From Lachnospiraceae bacterium (GTDB taxonomy: Bacteria > Bacillota > Clostridia > Lachnospirales > Lachnospiraceae), in contig JAJQHZ010000114.1 in NCBI GenBank assembly GCA_021199475.1, positions 1 to 43,907 on the forward strand: DNA of 43,907 nucleotides, written 5' to 3'. Below the pieces are notes generated by a model. It searched no databases. It was not told where the DNA came from and worked only from the letters and a program-made list of their open reading frames with translations. Both the position numbers and the translations under genes were made by a program. This document shows, one piece after another, positions 25,946-33,396 of this stretch. How positions within the stretch are numbered: the first letter of the stretch is position 1; every line of letters begins with the position of its first letter.

Positions 25946-25980
25946 GCAGGGGCGATGGTTCTATATGCTCCTGCTTTTTT
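25946..25980 (+). terminator. Intrinsic terminator of the NYN-LOTUS gene
   Basis: GCAGGGGC (25946-25953) pairs with GCTCCTGC (25967-25974, one G-U pair), followed directly by six T residues. It starts 30 nt after the stop codon. Confidence 0.85.
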
Positions 25981-25988
25981 CATACAAT
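25963..25988 (+). promoter_or_regulatory. Possible sigma-E-type sporulation promoter for yqfC-yqfD
   Basis: CATACAAT (25981-25988) matches the mother-cell sigma-E -10 consensus in every defined base. An ATAT core at 25963-25966 lies about one spacer upstream (14 nt between), but the full -35 consensus is not met. In Bacillus subtilis yqfC and yqfD belong to the sigma-E regulon. The -35 part falls in the loop of the preceding terminator. It gives a leader of about 55 nt. Confidence 0.45.
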
Positions 25989-26047
25989 GATGACAGGATT
26001 GCCTGATCGATGTCGATGGAATGCCTGAATGGAAAGGAATCGTTGCC

Positions 26048-26314
26048 ATGCCAATACCGAATACTCGTGCGATTTGGCGCACGCTTCAAATGCCGGATGA
26101 TTATCAAAAAGGGAATGCCATTGTGTCTGTAGAAGGGCGGGAGCGGGTTCGTGTAGAAAATTTTAAAGGCATTTGCTCTTATACAACGGAGGAGGTGCGG
26201 CTGGCCGCCCGAAGAAATATCATCTGTGTGCGGGGAAAGCGTCTGCAGATTGACTGCTATACGAAGGAAGAGATTGAGATATCAGGGTGGATTGATGCGG
26301 TTGCTTACGAATGA
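26048..26314 (+). CDS. yqfC: YabP/YqfC family sporulation protein
   Basis: An 88-residue protein of the YabP/YqfC family. Recognisable features are the VENFKGI-YTTEEVRL core, the RGKRLQIDCYTKEEIEISG C-terminal beta segment, and genomic linkage to yqfD. The family is sporulation-linked; its biochemical role is unknown. The ATG at 26048 has GGAAAGGA about 10 nt upstream and gives the usual length; an ATG at 26021 would add nine residues and has a poorer site. Confidence 0.85.
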   Translation: MPIPNTRAIWRTLQMPDDYQKGNAIVSVEGRERVRVENFKGICSYTTEEVRLAARRNIICVRGKRLQIDCYTKEEIEISGWIDAVAYE

Positions 26315-26407
26315 GTGACTTACGAATGAATCCTTCCATTACAGGTTTTTCAATTAAAACTATTTATTTTTACACGTTTGATATGAAATATTCGTGTAGG
26401 AGGCCTC

Positions 26408-27679
26408 ATGGAACAGCGATTTTTCGACTTATTACATGGATATGTGCGCATCCGGATCACTGGTACTTCCTATGACCGCTTCCTGAATCTGTGTGCATAC
26501 CATGGGATCCGGCTCTGGAAGCTTCTGCCGGCGAATGGAGCGTATGAGGCCTGTATTTCCGGAACAGATTTTCTGAAGCTGAAGGCCATTATCCGGAAGA
26601 GTCATGCGCACATTCATATCACCAAACGTTTTGGCCTTCCTTTTTTTATCCACAGATACCGCGCCAGATGGGCCTGTGCCGGGGGTGCTCTGGCGGCACT
26701 TCTTTTTATGCTATGGCTGTCCTCCCACATCTGGGACATCCGCATTGTAGGGAATCTGTCACAGACGGATGATGTTATTTTCGAATATCTGGAGACAGAA
26801 GGGATCAGCCATGGCATTTGGAAAAATCAGGTCGATACGCAGGCCCTTTCCGATGAAATCCGGAATTATTTCACCAGATTTTCCTGGGTTTCCGCGGAGC
26901 TAAAAGGGACTTGTCTGACGATCTATGTGAAGGAGGGAACCGCAGATACACAAATAAATAATGAATTACAGGAGAACATGGCAAATACAGACAGCACACA
27001 AACTGACAATGTGCAGACCGATTGTGTGCGGACCGGCCTGGCCGCATCCAAAGCCGGCACAGTGCTTTCTGTCTATGTGCGAAAGGGAGTCGCCATGGTT
27101 ACTGCCGGGGATGAGGTGGCAGGCGGAGATTTGCTGGTCTCCGGCCGGATTCCGGTGTATGGCGACGACGGGGAAGTGGTATCCTGGCAGATTGTTTCTG
27201 CGGACGCGGACATTGTCCTGCGAACCCAGACGGAATACTATGATGAACTGGAATATGAGACTATACAGAAAAATTATACAGGACGGAAAAAGATTCGATA
27301 TCTGATCCGAATTCTCGGAATCCCGTTTTCCATATCCGGGCTGTCTGCCGGAACCTCCGACTCTGAGGAGCTCTGGGATGTGACAGGCGAGCTCACCCAA
27401 CTAAAATTATCGGAAAATTTTTACCTCCCGGTCTATTTTTATAAATATTCTTTTGAAGAGTACGAAAATTTAAAATACTGGCGTACAGAAGAGGAGGCGA
27501 AGAAAATCTTAGAAGATAATTTATCTCTTTTCAAGAAAAAATTACAGGAAAAGGGGGTTCAAATATTTGAAAATAATGTTACAATAGACTTGCATGAAAA
27601 TACAGTTGTCGCGCAGGGGTATCTGATTACGGATGAGAGCGCGGCCATCCAGGCAGTGGAGGAAGAACAGACAGAATGA
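26408..27679 (+). CDS. yqfD: Sporulation protein YqfD
   Basis: A 423-residue membrane protein of the YqfD family, needed for efficient sporulation in Bacillus, mechanism unknown. The N-terminal part (about 1-85) is cytoplasmic and basic, with the GYVRIRITG start. One transmembrane segment (about 88-108) is followed by a large outside region that begins HIWDIRIVGN and contains the conserved VKEG strand and ASKAG turn. Between these two lies an unusual Asn/Gln/Thr/Asp-rich insertion (about residues 180-211), which includes a 15-bp tandem repeat. The ATG follows TAGGAGG. The stop overlaps the phoH start by 4 nt (ATGA), so translation is coupled. Confidence 0.93.
   Translation: MEQRFFDLLHGYVRIRITGTSYDRFLNLCAYHGIRLWKLLPANGAYEACISGTDFLKLKAIIRKSHAHIHITKRFGLPFFIHRYRARWACAGGALAALLFMLWLSSHIWDIRIVGNLSQTDDVIFEYLETEGISHGIWKNQVDTQALSDEIRNYFTRFSWVSAELKGTCLTIYVKEGTADTQINNELQENMANTDSTQTDNVQTDCVRTGLAASKAGTVLSVYVRKGVAMVTAGDEVAGGDLLVSGRIPVYGDDGEVVSWQIVSADADIVLRTQTEYYDELEYETIQKNYTGRKKIRYLIRILGIPFSISGLSAGTSDSEELWDVTGELTQLKLSENFYLPVYFYKYSFEEYENLKYWRTEEEAKKILEDNLSLFKKKLQEKGVQIFENNVTIDLHENTVVAQGYLITDESAAIQAVEEEQTE
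26999..27028 (+). repeat. 15-bp tandem repeat within yqfD insertion
   Basis: Units 26999-27013 and 27014-27028 encode Q-T-D-N-V and Q-T-D-C-V; a partial third unit starts R-T. Base differences are mostly silent or conservative, as expected of an ageing in-frame duplication. Confidence 0.75.
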
Positions 27680-28668
27680 GTATGGAGGAACGAACATTAT
27701 CCATACCGGCAGGACATGAGATGAATGTCTTTGGCCAGTTTGACAAAAATATTAAAAAGGTAGAGCGCGCACTTCACGTGACGGTGCTGGTGCGGGACGA
27801 TGGAGTTCGGATTATCGGCGGCCCGGATAACATCGAGCGGGCCGGGGGGATTTTTGAAAATCTCTGCGAGCTGTCCCGCCGGGGAAATGTCATCACGGAG
27901 CAGAATGTAGACTACGCAATCGCGCTGTCCATGGAGGGAAAGTCCTCTTCTCTGGTGGAGCTTGATAAGGACTGCATCTGCCATACGATCAACGGGAAAC
28001 CAATCAAGCCGAAGACCCTTGGACAGAAATCCTATGTTGACGCGATTCGGGAAAATATGATAGTATTTGGAATCGGACCGGCAGGTACGGGCAAAACATA
28101 TCTGGCCATGGCAATGGCGATTGCCGCGTTTAAGGCGGAGGAGGTCAGCCGCATCATCCTGACGCGCCCGGCCATTGAAGCAGGTGAGAAGCTCGGATTT
28201 TTGCCAGGCGACCTGCAAAGCAAGGTCGATCCGTATCTGCGGCCGCTCTATGACGCGCTTTATCAGATCATGGGGCCGGACAGCTTTTCCAAAAATATGG
28301 AAAAGGGCCTGATTGAGGTGGCTCCGCTTGCCTACATGCGCGGACGGACTCTGGACAATGCTTACATTATCCTGGATGAAGCACAGAATACGTCTCCCGC
28401 GCAGATGAAAATGTTTCTGACACGCATCGGCTTTGGCTCGAAGGTCATCGTGACCGGCGACCGCACACAGAAGGATCTGCCGCCCGGCACCTTATCCGGA
28501 CTGGATGTCGCGATTAAGGTACTTGGCAAAGTGGAAGGCATTCGTTTTTGTACTCTGACGAGCCAGGATGTCGTGCGCCACCCGCTGGTACAGAAGATTG
28601 TGAACGCATATGAGGAATATGAGGCACGGCAGCAGCGGCAGGCTCGAACGGATTCAAAGCATAAATAA
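27676..28668 (+). CDS. phoH: PhoH-like ATPase
   Basis: A 330-residue cytoplasmic P-loop ATPase of the PhoH/YbeZ type. An N-terminal KH-like region (about 10-75) suggests RNA binding. Walker A is GPAGTGKT (134-141); Walker B is the IILDEAQN segment; TGDRTQ and LTSQDVVRHPLV follow as in the family. YbeZ proteins work with YbeY in rRNA and RNA metabolism, and ybeY is directly downstream. The start overlaps the yqfD stop; a second ATG lies two codons later. Length is typical. Confidence 0.95.
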   Translation: MSMEERTLSIPAGHEMNVFGQFDKNIKKVERALHVTVLVRDDGVRIIGGPDNIERAGGIFENLCELSRRGNVITEQNVDYAIALSMEGKSSSLVELDKDCICHTINGKPIKPKTLGQKSYVDAIRENMIVFGIGPAGTGKTYLAMAMAIAAFKAEEVSRIILTRPAIEAGEKLGFLPGDLQSKVDPYLRPLYDALYQIMGPDSFSKNMEKGLIEVAPLAYMRGRTLDNAYIILDEAQNTSPAQMKMFLTRIGFGSKVIVTGDRTQKDLPPGTLSGLDVAIKVLGKVEGIRFCTLTSQDVVRHPLVQKIVNAYEEYEARQQRQARTDSKHK

Positions 28669-28685
28669 CGGAGGCATATTTTTAT

Positions 28686-29198
28686 ATGACAATTGACTTT
28701 CAAAATGAGAGCGGAGATCAACTGGGTATAGACCTGTATGAGATTGCGGAAACGGTGATTAACGGCACGCTGGACTATCTGAACTGTCCCTATGAAATCT
28801 ATGTGGGGCTTCTGGTCACGGATAATGAAGAGATTCACCGGCTGAATCTGGAGCACCGGCAGGTGGACCGTCCGACGGACGTGCTCTCGTTCCCGATGGC
28901 TGATTTTGAAACACCGGGGGATTTCGGCTGGCTGGAGGAAGAAGCGGGGGATGACTGCTTTGATCCGGAGACCGGAGAGCTGGTCCTTGGCGATATCGTG
29001 ATTTCAGCGGACAAGGTTCTTGAGCAGGCCGCGGCTTTCGGGCATTCTGTGAAAAGAGAATACGCATTCCTGATCGCCCACAGCATGCTGCATCTGGTCG
29101 GATATGATCATATGACGGAGGCAGACGCTGCCGCTATGGAGCAGATGCAGAAGGAGATTATGGAGAGCCTGCATATTACCAGAGAGAATCCTGCCTGA
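28686..29198 (+). CDS. ybeY: Endoribonuclease YbeY
   Basis: A 170-residue metal-dependent RNase involved in 16S rRNA 3'-end maturation and ribosome quality control. The hallmark zinc motif is AHSMLHLVGYDH (His132, His136, His142). The upstream RPTDVLSFP segment is also diagnostic. An acidic stretch at about 75-100 lengthens a loop seen in other clostridial members. The ATG follows ACGGAGG, 17 nt after phoH. Confidence 0.96.
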   Translation: MTIDFQNESGDQLGIDLYEIAETVINGTLDYLNCPYEIYVGLLVTDNEEIHRLNLEHRQVDRPTDVLSFPMADFETPGDFGWLEEEAGDDCFDPETGELVLGDIVISADKVLEQAAAFGHSVKREYAFLIAHSMLHLVGYDHMTEADAAAMEQMQKEIMESLHITRENPA

Positions 29199-29208
29199 AG
29201 GTGAAACA

Positions 29209-29346
29209 ATGCTCAAACGATTATTGAGTCACAAAGCTGTGAATTTCCGGAGAATCGCGGAGATTACAAAGAAGGATACCCGTTCGGAATCCAAACTGGA
29301 GGATGAGCGGTTTATATCCCCGATTTCCATTGGGAAATCGACATAA
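29209..29346 (+). CDS. Possible 45-residue small protein
   Basis: An open frame starts ATG at 29209, 10 nt after the ybeY stop, with GAAGGTG about 5 nt upstream, and ends TAA at 29344-29346. The product is basic at the N-terminus (MLKRLLSHKAVNFRR) and mixed later, with no membrane segment and no family that I recognise. In related genomes dgkA often follows ybeY, and its product also starts with a basic MLKR-like segment, so a truncated remnant is possible. Position and site support translation; conservation is unknown. Confidence 0.4.
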   Translation: MLKRLLSHKAVNFRRIAEITKKDTRSESKLEDERFISPISIGKST

Positions 29347-29424
29347 GGATCTGCCGCAAAATCATCTGCACACTTCATACAGGTATTTTGCAACAGTTCA
29401 AAAGAAAAGAAGGAGGAGATAACT

Positions 29425-30639
29425 ATGACAAGGAAAAAGCTTTTTGCCGGAATTGCTCTTTCGGCGATGATGCTTGCAGGAACCGTAATAGGGGGTTACG
29501 CGGAAGAAGCGGAGCAGACTGCGGCCGCCGAAGAAACAGTGGCGGAGGAGGCAGTTGCAGAAGATGCAGCAGCAGAGGAAGCTGTTGCAGAGGAAGCGGC
29601 AGAAACCGGGGCAGCAGCGGAAGAGAGCACGGATTCCGATTCGAATGAGATGGTCCGCAGCTTTCTGACCGGCAAGCTTGTGCCGGCGTCTATTGGCCGT
29701 GCCCGCCCGATTGCTGTCATGCTCAATAACATTGCAGATGCACTTCCGCAGTCCGGAATCAGCAATGCGGAGATCGTTTACGAGGCGCCGGTAGAGGGAG
29801 CCATCACCCGTCTGCTCGGGATTTTCGAGGATTATCAGGATATCGAGCGGATTGGTTCTGTCCGCAGTTGCCGTGAGTATTATGTTTATTTTGCCCGCGA
29901 ATTCGAGGCGACGTATCTGCACTATGGCGAGGCGGTTTATGCCACAGGGCTGCTGAATATGTCGGACACCATCCGTTTGAGCGGCATGGGCGATTATGAT
30001 CTTCAGTATGACGGAGAGGGCGATGTTGTTTATTACCGCTCCGACGATTTTGTGACTCCGCACAATGTATTTACGAATTATGATATGATTCAGGCCGGAC
30101 TGGAATATAAGGGCTACTCAACCGAGTATTCAGACGAATATCTGGAGAGCGGACATTATCAGTTTGCTTCGGATGATGAAGTGGTGACGCTGGATGCCGG
30201 CGAGGATGCGCTTGTAGTAAAGCCTGGATATGCATACAATTATCCGGAGTTTGTCTATGATTCGGAGACCGGCAAATATACCAGATATCAGCTCGGCGAC
30301 GTGCAGATTGATTATTATACTCAGAAAGCGCTCACTTACGATAACATCATTCTTCAGTACTGCTCCTGGGTAAAATGGGATGACAATGGTTATCTGGACA
30401 TTGATGTGTATTCCGGCGGTTCCGGAAAATATATCACCAGAGGCAAGGCGATTGACATCACCTGGACCAAGGACGACGCAGACTCCAGCGACCGGTACGC
30501 AGACGGAAACTTTGGTGTGACACACTATTATGACAGCGACGGAAATGAGATTACGCTGAATCAGGGCAAGACCTGGGTATGCATTATCCTTGACACAGAG
30601 GCAGACGCAATCACAATTGAAGGCACAACAGCGGAGTAA
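29425..30639 (+). CDS. Exported DUF3048 (YerB-like) protein
   Basis: A 404-residue exported protein. The ATG follows AAGGAGGAG. A signal peptide covers residues 1-26 (ends GGYA-EEA, with no lipobox Cys). An Ala/Glu/Val low-complexity tract (about 27-72) is followed by the DUF3048 N-terminal domain (RPIAVMLNNIADALPQSG to the RSCREYY region) and the DUF3048 C-terminal domain (about 285-400, ending in a VCIILDTEA strand). Bacillus YerB is a lipoprotein of unknown function; this copy may be released or held by its signal. The gene lies 16 nt before the flippase gene and is probably co-transcribed with it. Confidence 0.88.
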   Translation: MTRKKLFAGIALSAMMLAGTVIGGYAEEAEQTAAAEETVAEEAVAEDAAAEEAVAEEAAETGAAAEESTDSDSNEMVRSFLTGKLVPASIGRARPIAVMLNNIADALPQSGISNAEIVYEAPVEGAITRLLGIFEDYQDIERIGSVRSCREYYVYFAREFEATYLHYGEAVYATGLLNMSDTIRLSGMGDYDLQYDGEGDVVYYRSDDFVTPHNVFTNYDMIQAGLEYKGYSTEYSDEYLESGHYQFASDDEVVTLDAGEDALVVKPGYAYNYPEFVYDSETGKYTRYQLGDVQIDYYTQKALTYDNIILQYCSWVKWDDNGYLDIDVYSGGSGKYITRGKAIDITWTKDDADSSDRYADGNFGVTHYYDSDGNEITLNQGKTWVCIILDTEADAITIEGTTAE

Positions 30640-30655
30640 GGCTAAGAGGTAGGTT

Positions 30656-32314
30656 GTGAAAGAGAAAAACAAAAGTGGAAATAACTTTCTCGTGCAGGGC
30701 TCCATCCTTGCGGCGGCGGCGATCATCGCCAAGGTTATTGGAATGCTTTACCGTGTCCCGCTCCAGAATATACTGGGGAACGAGGGAAACGGATATTACT
30801 CCACAGCAAATGAAATTTATGCGATCCTTCTGATGGTTTCCTGCTTCAATATGCCGCTGGCTGTATCCAGACTGGTATCGAAGCGGGTCCAGAAAGGAGA
30901 GTATCGGAATGCGCACCGCGTGTTTTTATGCGCGGTGCGGTTTTCCATGCTGATCGGCGGCTCTATCGCACTGGTGACCTATGTGTGCGCCGGGCTGATC
31001 ACGAAATATCTGATGTCGATGGAGCTTGCGGTTTACGGCCTTCGGGTTCTTGCTCCGGCCATCTTCATTTCAGCTATCCTCGGTACCTTCCGGGGATACT
31101 TTCAGGGCTTTTCCACGATGGTGCCAACCGCGTTTTCTCAGATCATCGAGCAGATTGTAAACGCGATTGTCAGTCTGATATGCGCCGATATCATGTACCG
31201 GTATGGAACAAGCCTCGCGCAGACGCAGGGAAATGATTCTCTCGCCCCGGCCTGGGGCGCCGCAGGCGCGACCTTTGGCACGGTTGCCAGTATTACAGTC
31301 GCACTGGTGGTCGTGATGCTCATCTATCTGACGCAGTCAAAGACCATCCGCAAGCGCATGCTAAAGGACCACACCGGCCATAAAGAATCTTCGGCGGATA
31401 TTTACGCAGAGCTGACTGCCACCATCCTGCCTGTGATTCTGAGCACGGTTGTTTATAATATCACAAATGTTCTGGATCTGGGTGTGTTCGGAAATGTTCT
31501 GCGCAGCCAGGGATACACGGAGGATCAGTATACGACCATCTGGGGCATTTACTCCGGGCAGTTCCGGGTTCTGATGAATGTTCCGCTCGCGCTGGCTTCG
31601 AGCCTGTCGCCCTCGGTCGTGCCGAGTCTGACCGCAGCAATGGAAAAGCATGACAAGGCTGAGGCGCGCAGAAAGGTTGGCACGTCCATCCGTTTTACAA
31701 TGCTGCTCACGATTCCGTGCGCTGCCGGCATGGCTGCGCTTGCTGAGCCGATCATCACCATGCTTTTTACCAATGAGACCGGCACCCCGCTGTCTGTCGG
31801 TATCATGCAGGCGGGCGCTCTGATGATTATTTTTTATGCATTATCTACGCTCTCGACCGGCATTCTGCAGGGGCTCGGGCAGATGCGTCAGCCGCTCATT
31901 CACTGCTGCATTGCGCTTGTGATTCACCTGATTGTGCTGTATCTGTTTCTGACGACATTTAATCTGAACATTTACGCAGTGGTTGGGGCGAATATTATTT
32001 TCGCGATTATCATTTGTATTATGAATGCGGTTTCCATCGCCCGCTTTCTCAATTATCGACAGGAGATTTACCGCACATTTATTGTACCGGTCGTTGTCTC
32101 GATTATCATGTCGGCAGCAGCATATCTGGTCTACGCGGGGCTGCATACCTTTATCGGAAATACAGCGGCAACAGTTGTTGCGGTGTTCGCGGGAGTGATT
32201 GTCTATGGGATCGGAATGGTATCCTTCCACGGAATCACGCAGGATGAGATTGCAGGACTGCCGAAAGGGACTGTGATCATACGGATGCTGCGGAAGATGG
32301 GGCTGCTGCGCTGA
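30656..32314 (+). CDS. SpoVB/MurJ-type polysaccharide or lipid II flippase
   Basis: A 552-residue multi-pass membrane protein of the MOP superfamily (MATE/MVF/PST). About 14 hydrophobic segments are visible. The N-terminus SILAAAAIIAKVIGMLYRVPL with the NEGNGYYSTANEIY turn is typical of SpoVB and related exporters. SpoVB-like proteins act in spore cortex synthesis, and relatives such as YtgP/MurJ flip lipid II; which applies here cannot be told from sequence alone. The start is GTG at 30656, with AGAGGTAGG upstream. It is closely coupled to the DUF3048 gene. Confidence 0.88.
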   Translation: MKEKNKSGNNFLVQGSILAAAAIIAKVIGMLYRVPLQNILGNEGNGYYSTANEIYAILLMVSCFNMPLAVSRLVSKRVQKGEYRNAHRVFLCAVRFSMLIGGSIALVTYVCAGLITKYLMSMELAVYGLRVLAPAIFISAILGTFRGYFQGFSTMVPTAFSQIIEQIVNAIVSLICADIMYRYGTSLAQTQGNDSLAPAWGAAGATFGTVASITVALVVVMLIYLTQSKTIRKRMLKDHTGHKESSADIYAELTATILPVILSTVVYNITNVLDLGVFGNVLRSQGYTEDQYTTIWGIYSGQFRVLMNVPLALASSLSPSVVPSLTAAMEKHDKAEARRKVGTSIRFTMLLTIPCAAGMAALAEPIITMLFTNETGTPLSVGIMQAGALMIIFYALSTLSTGILQGLGQMRQPLIHCCIALVIHLIVLYLFLTTFNLNIYAVVGANIIFAIIICIMNAVSIARFLNYRQEIYRTFIVPVVVSIIMSAAAYLVYAGLHTFIGNTAATVVAVFAGVIVYGIGMVSFHGITQDEIAGLPKGTVIIRMLRKMGLLR

Positions 32315-32323
32315 CAATTTGCT

Positions 32324-32358
32324 GAGTTTGCGCGGATACCTCCAGAGTCTGCGCAGAT
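32324..32358 (+). repeat. Two imperfect direct repeats with 21-bp period
   Basis: GAGTTTGCGCGGAT (32324-32337) and GAGTCTGCGCAGAT (32345-32358) differ at two positions and start 21 bp apart, two helical turns. They lie between the flippase gene and the DUF896 gene. This could be a binding-site pair or chance. Confidence 0.35.
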
Positions 32359-32498
32359 TTACGTAAACATGGACATGAGCGATATAAGCCTGACCCGGAT
32401 AAACCGCAACTCTGATTTTGCCATTTTGCTCAGGAAATCGTTCTTAAGCGCCTAACCGGATTTGGCAGGATTTTATATTGTGTATGAGGTAGTGAAAA

Positions 32499-32729
32499 AT
32501 GGATAAGGATAAACTGCAGCGTATTAATGAGTTGGCACGAAGGGCGAAAGCGGAAGGACTGACGGAGGCAGAGCGCAAGGAACAGGCGCTGCTCCGTCAG
32601 GAATATATTGAGGCTGTCCGCATGAATCTGCGCGGGCAGCTGAATAATATTGATGTTGTAAACCCGGATGGCTCCATAGAGAATCTGGGTGAGAGGTATG
32701 GAAAGAAAGTACAGAAGAATGGGCATTGA
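32499..32729 (+). CDS. DUF896 (YnzC-like) small protein
   Basis: A 76-residue cytoplasmic helical protein. The DUF896 features are the KLQRINELARRAKAEGLT start, then RQEYIEAVR, and a C-terminal NVVNPDG-like element (here DVVNPDG). Bacillus YnzC is co-expressed with SOS genes; its function is unknown. The ATG has GAGGTAG about 10 nt upstream. It is 23 nt before the cyclo-ligase gene. Confidence 0.93.
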   Translation: MDKDKLQRINELARRAKAEGLTEAERKEQALLRQEYIEAVRMNLRGQLNNIDVVNPDGSIENLGERYGKKVQKNGH

Positions 32730-32752
32730 CTCAAGCGAAGAGGTAACTGAAA

Positions 32753-33367
32753 ATGGAAAAAAGCGAAATTCGCAGGATGGTGAAGGAACGGCGCAGGGAG
32801 CTGCCGGAAATGGTTCTTCTGGAAAAAAGCCGTCGGATCTGTGAGACTGTGATAGCATTTGACGCATTTCAGCTTGCGGATGAGATTTTTGTCTATATGG
32901 ATTGCAAGGGAGAAGTCTCTACGAAGCCGCTGATTGAAGAAGGCTGGCGGCTTGGAAAGAAGGTAGCTGCCCCGAAGGTGGAGGGGGAGGATATGCGGTA
33001 CTACTACATTTCTTCCTACGAGGACGTCGCGGACGGCTATTTTCATGTGCCGGAGCCGGTTACAGGACGGCTGGCAGAAGAAAACTCGAAAGATACTGAG
33101 AGAGCGAGTGAAGCGACAGATCTGACCAGTCATGATGAACCGGATTGCCCGCGTGTGCTTCTGATCGTTCCGGGAGTCGGATTTGACCGGAGGCGAAATC
33201 GCTGCGGCTACGGGAAGGGGTTTTATGACCGCTATCTGGCTGCGCACCCAGAATATAAGACAGTGGCGCTCGCGTTTGATTTCCAGATTGTGGATGAGGT
33301 GTCGGTGCGACCGGAAGATATCCGGCCGCAGATCCTGGTTACGGAATCGCGTGTGATCTCTGACTAA
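32753..33367 (+). CDS. 5-formyltetrahydrofolate cyclo-ligase
   Basis: A 204-residue cytoplasmic enzyme that uses ATP to turn 5-formyl-THF into 5,10-methenyl-THF, returning stored folate to one-carbon metabolism. The C-terminal signature PGVGFDRRRNRCGYGKGFYDR spans residues 140-160. The N-terminal basic helix and the GEVSTKPL segment also fit. The family is usually 180-195 residues. A Ser/Thr/Glu/Asp-rich insertion (about 108-131, nt 33074-33145) precedes the LLIVPGV strand. The ATG follows GAGGTAAC. It lies between DUF896 and GH42 genes, with no folate pathway neighbours. Confidence 0.94.
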   Translation: MEKSEIRRMVKERRRELPEMVLLEKSRRICETVIAFDAFQLADEIFVYMDCKGEVSTKPLIEEGWRLGKKVAAPKVEGEDMRYYYISSYEDVADGYFHVPEPVTGRLAEENSKDTERASEATDLTSHDEPDCPRVLLIVPGVGFDRRRNRCGYGKGFYDRYLAAHPEYKTVALAFDFQIVDEVSVRPEDIRPQILVTESRVISD

Positions 33368-33396
33368 AGCAAAAACAGGAGAAAGGCAGAATTTGT

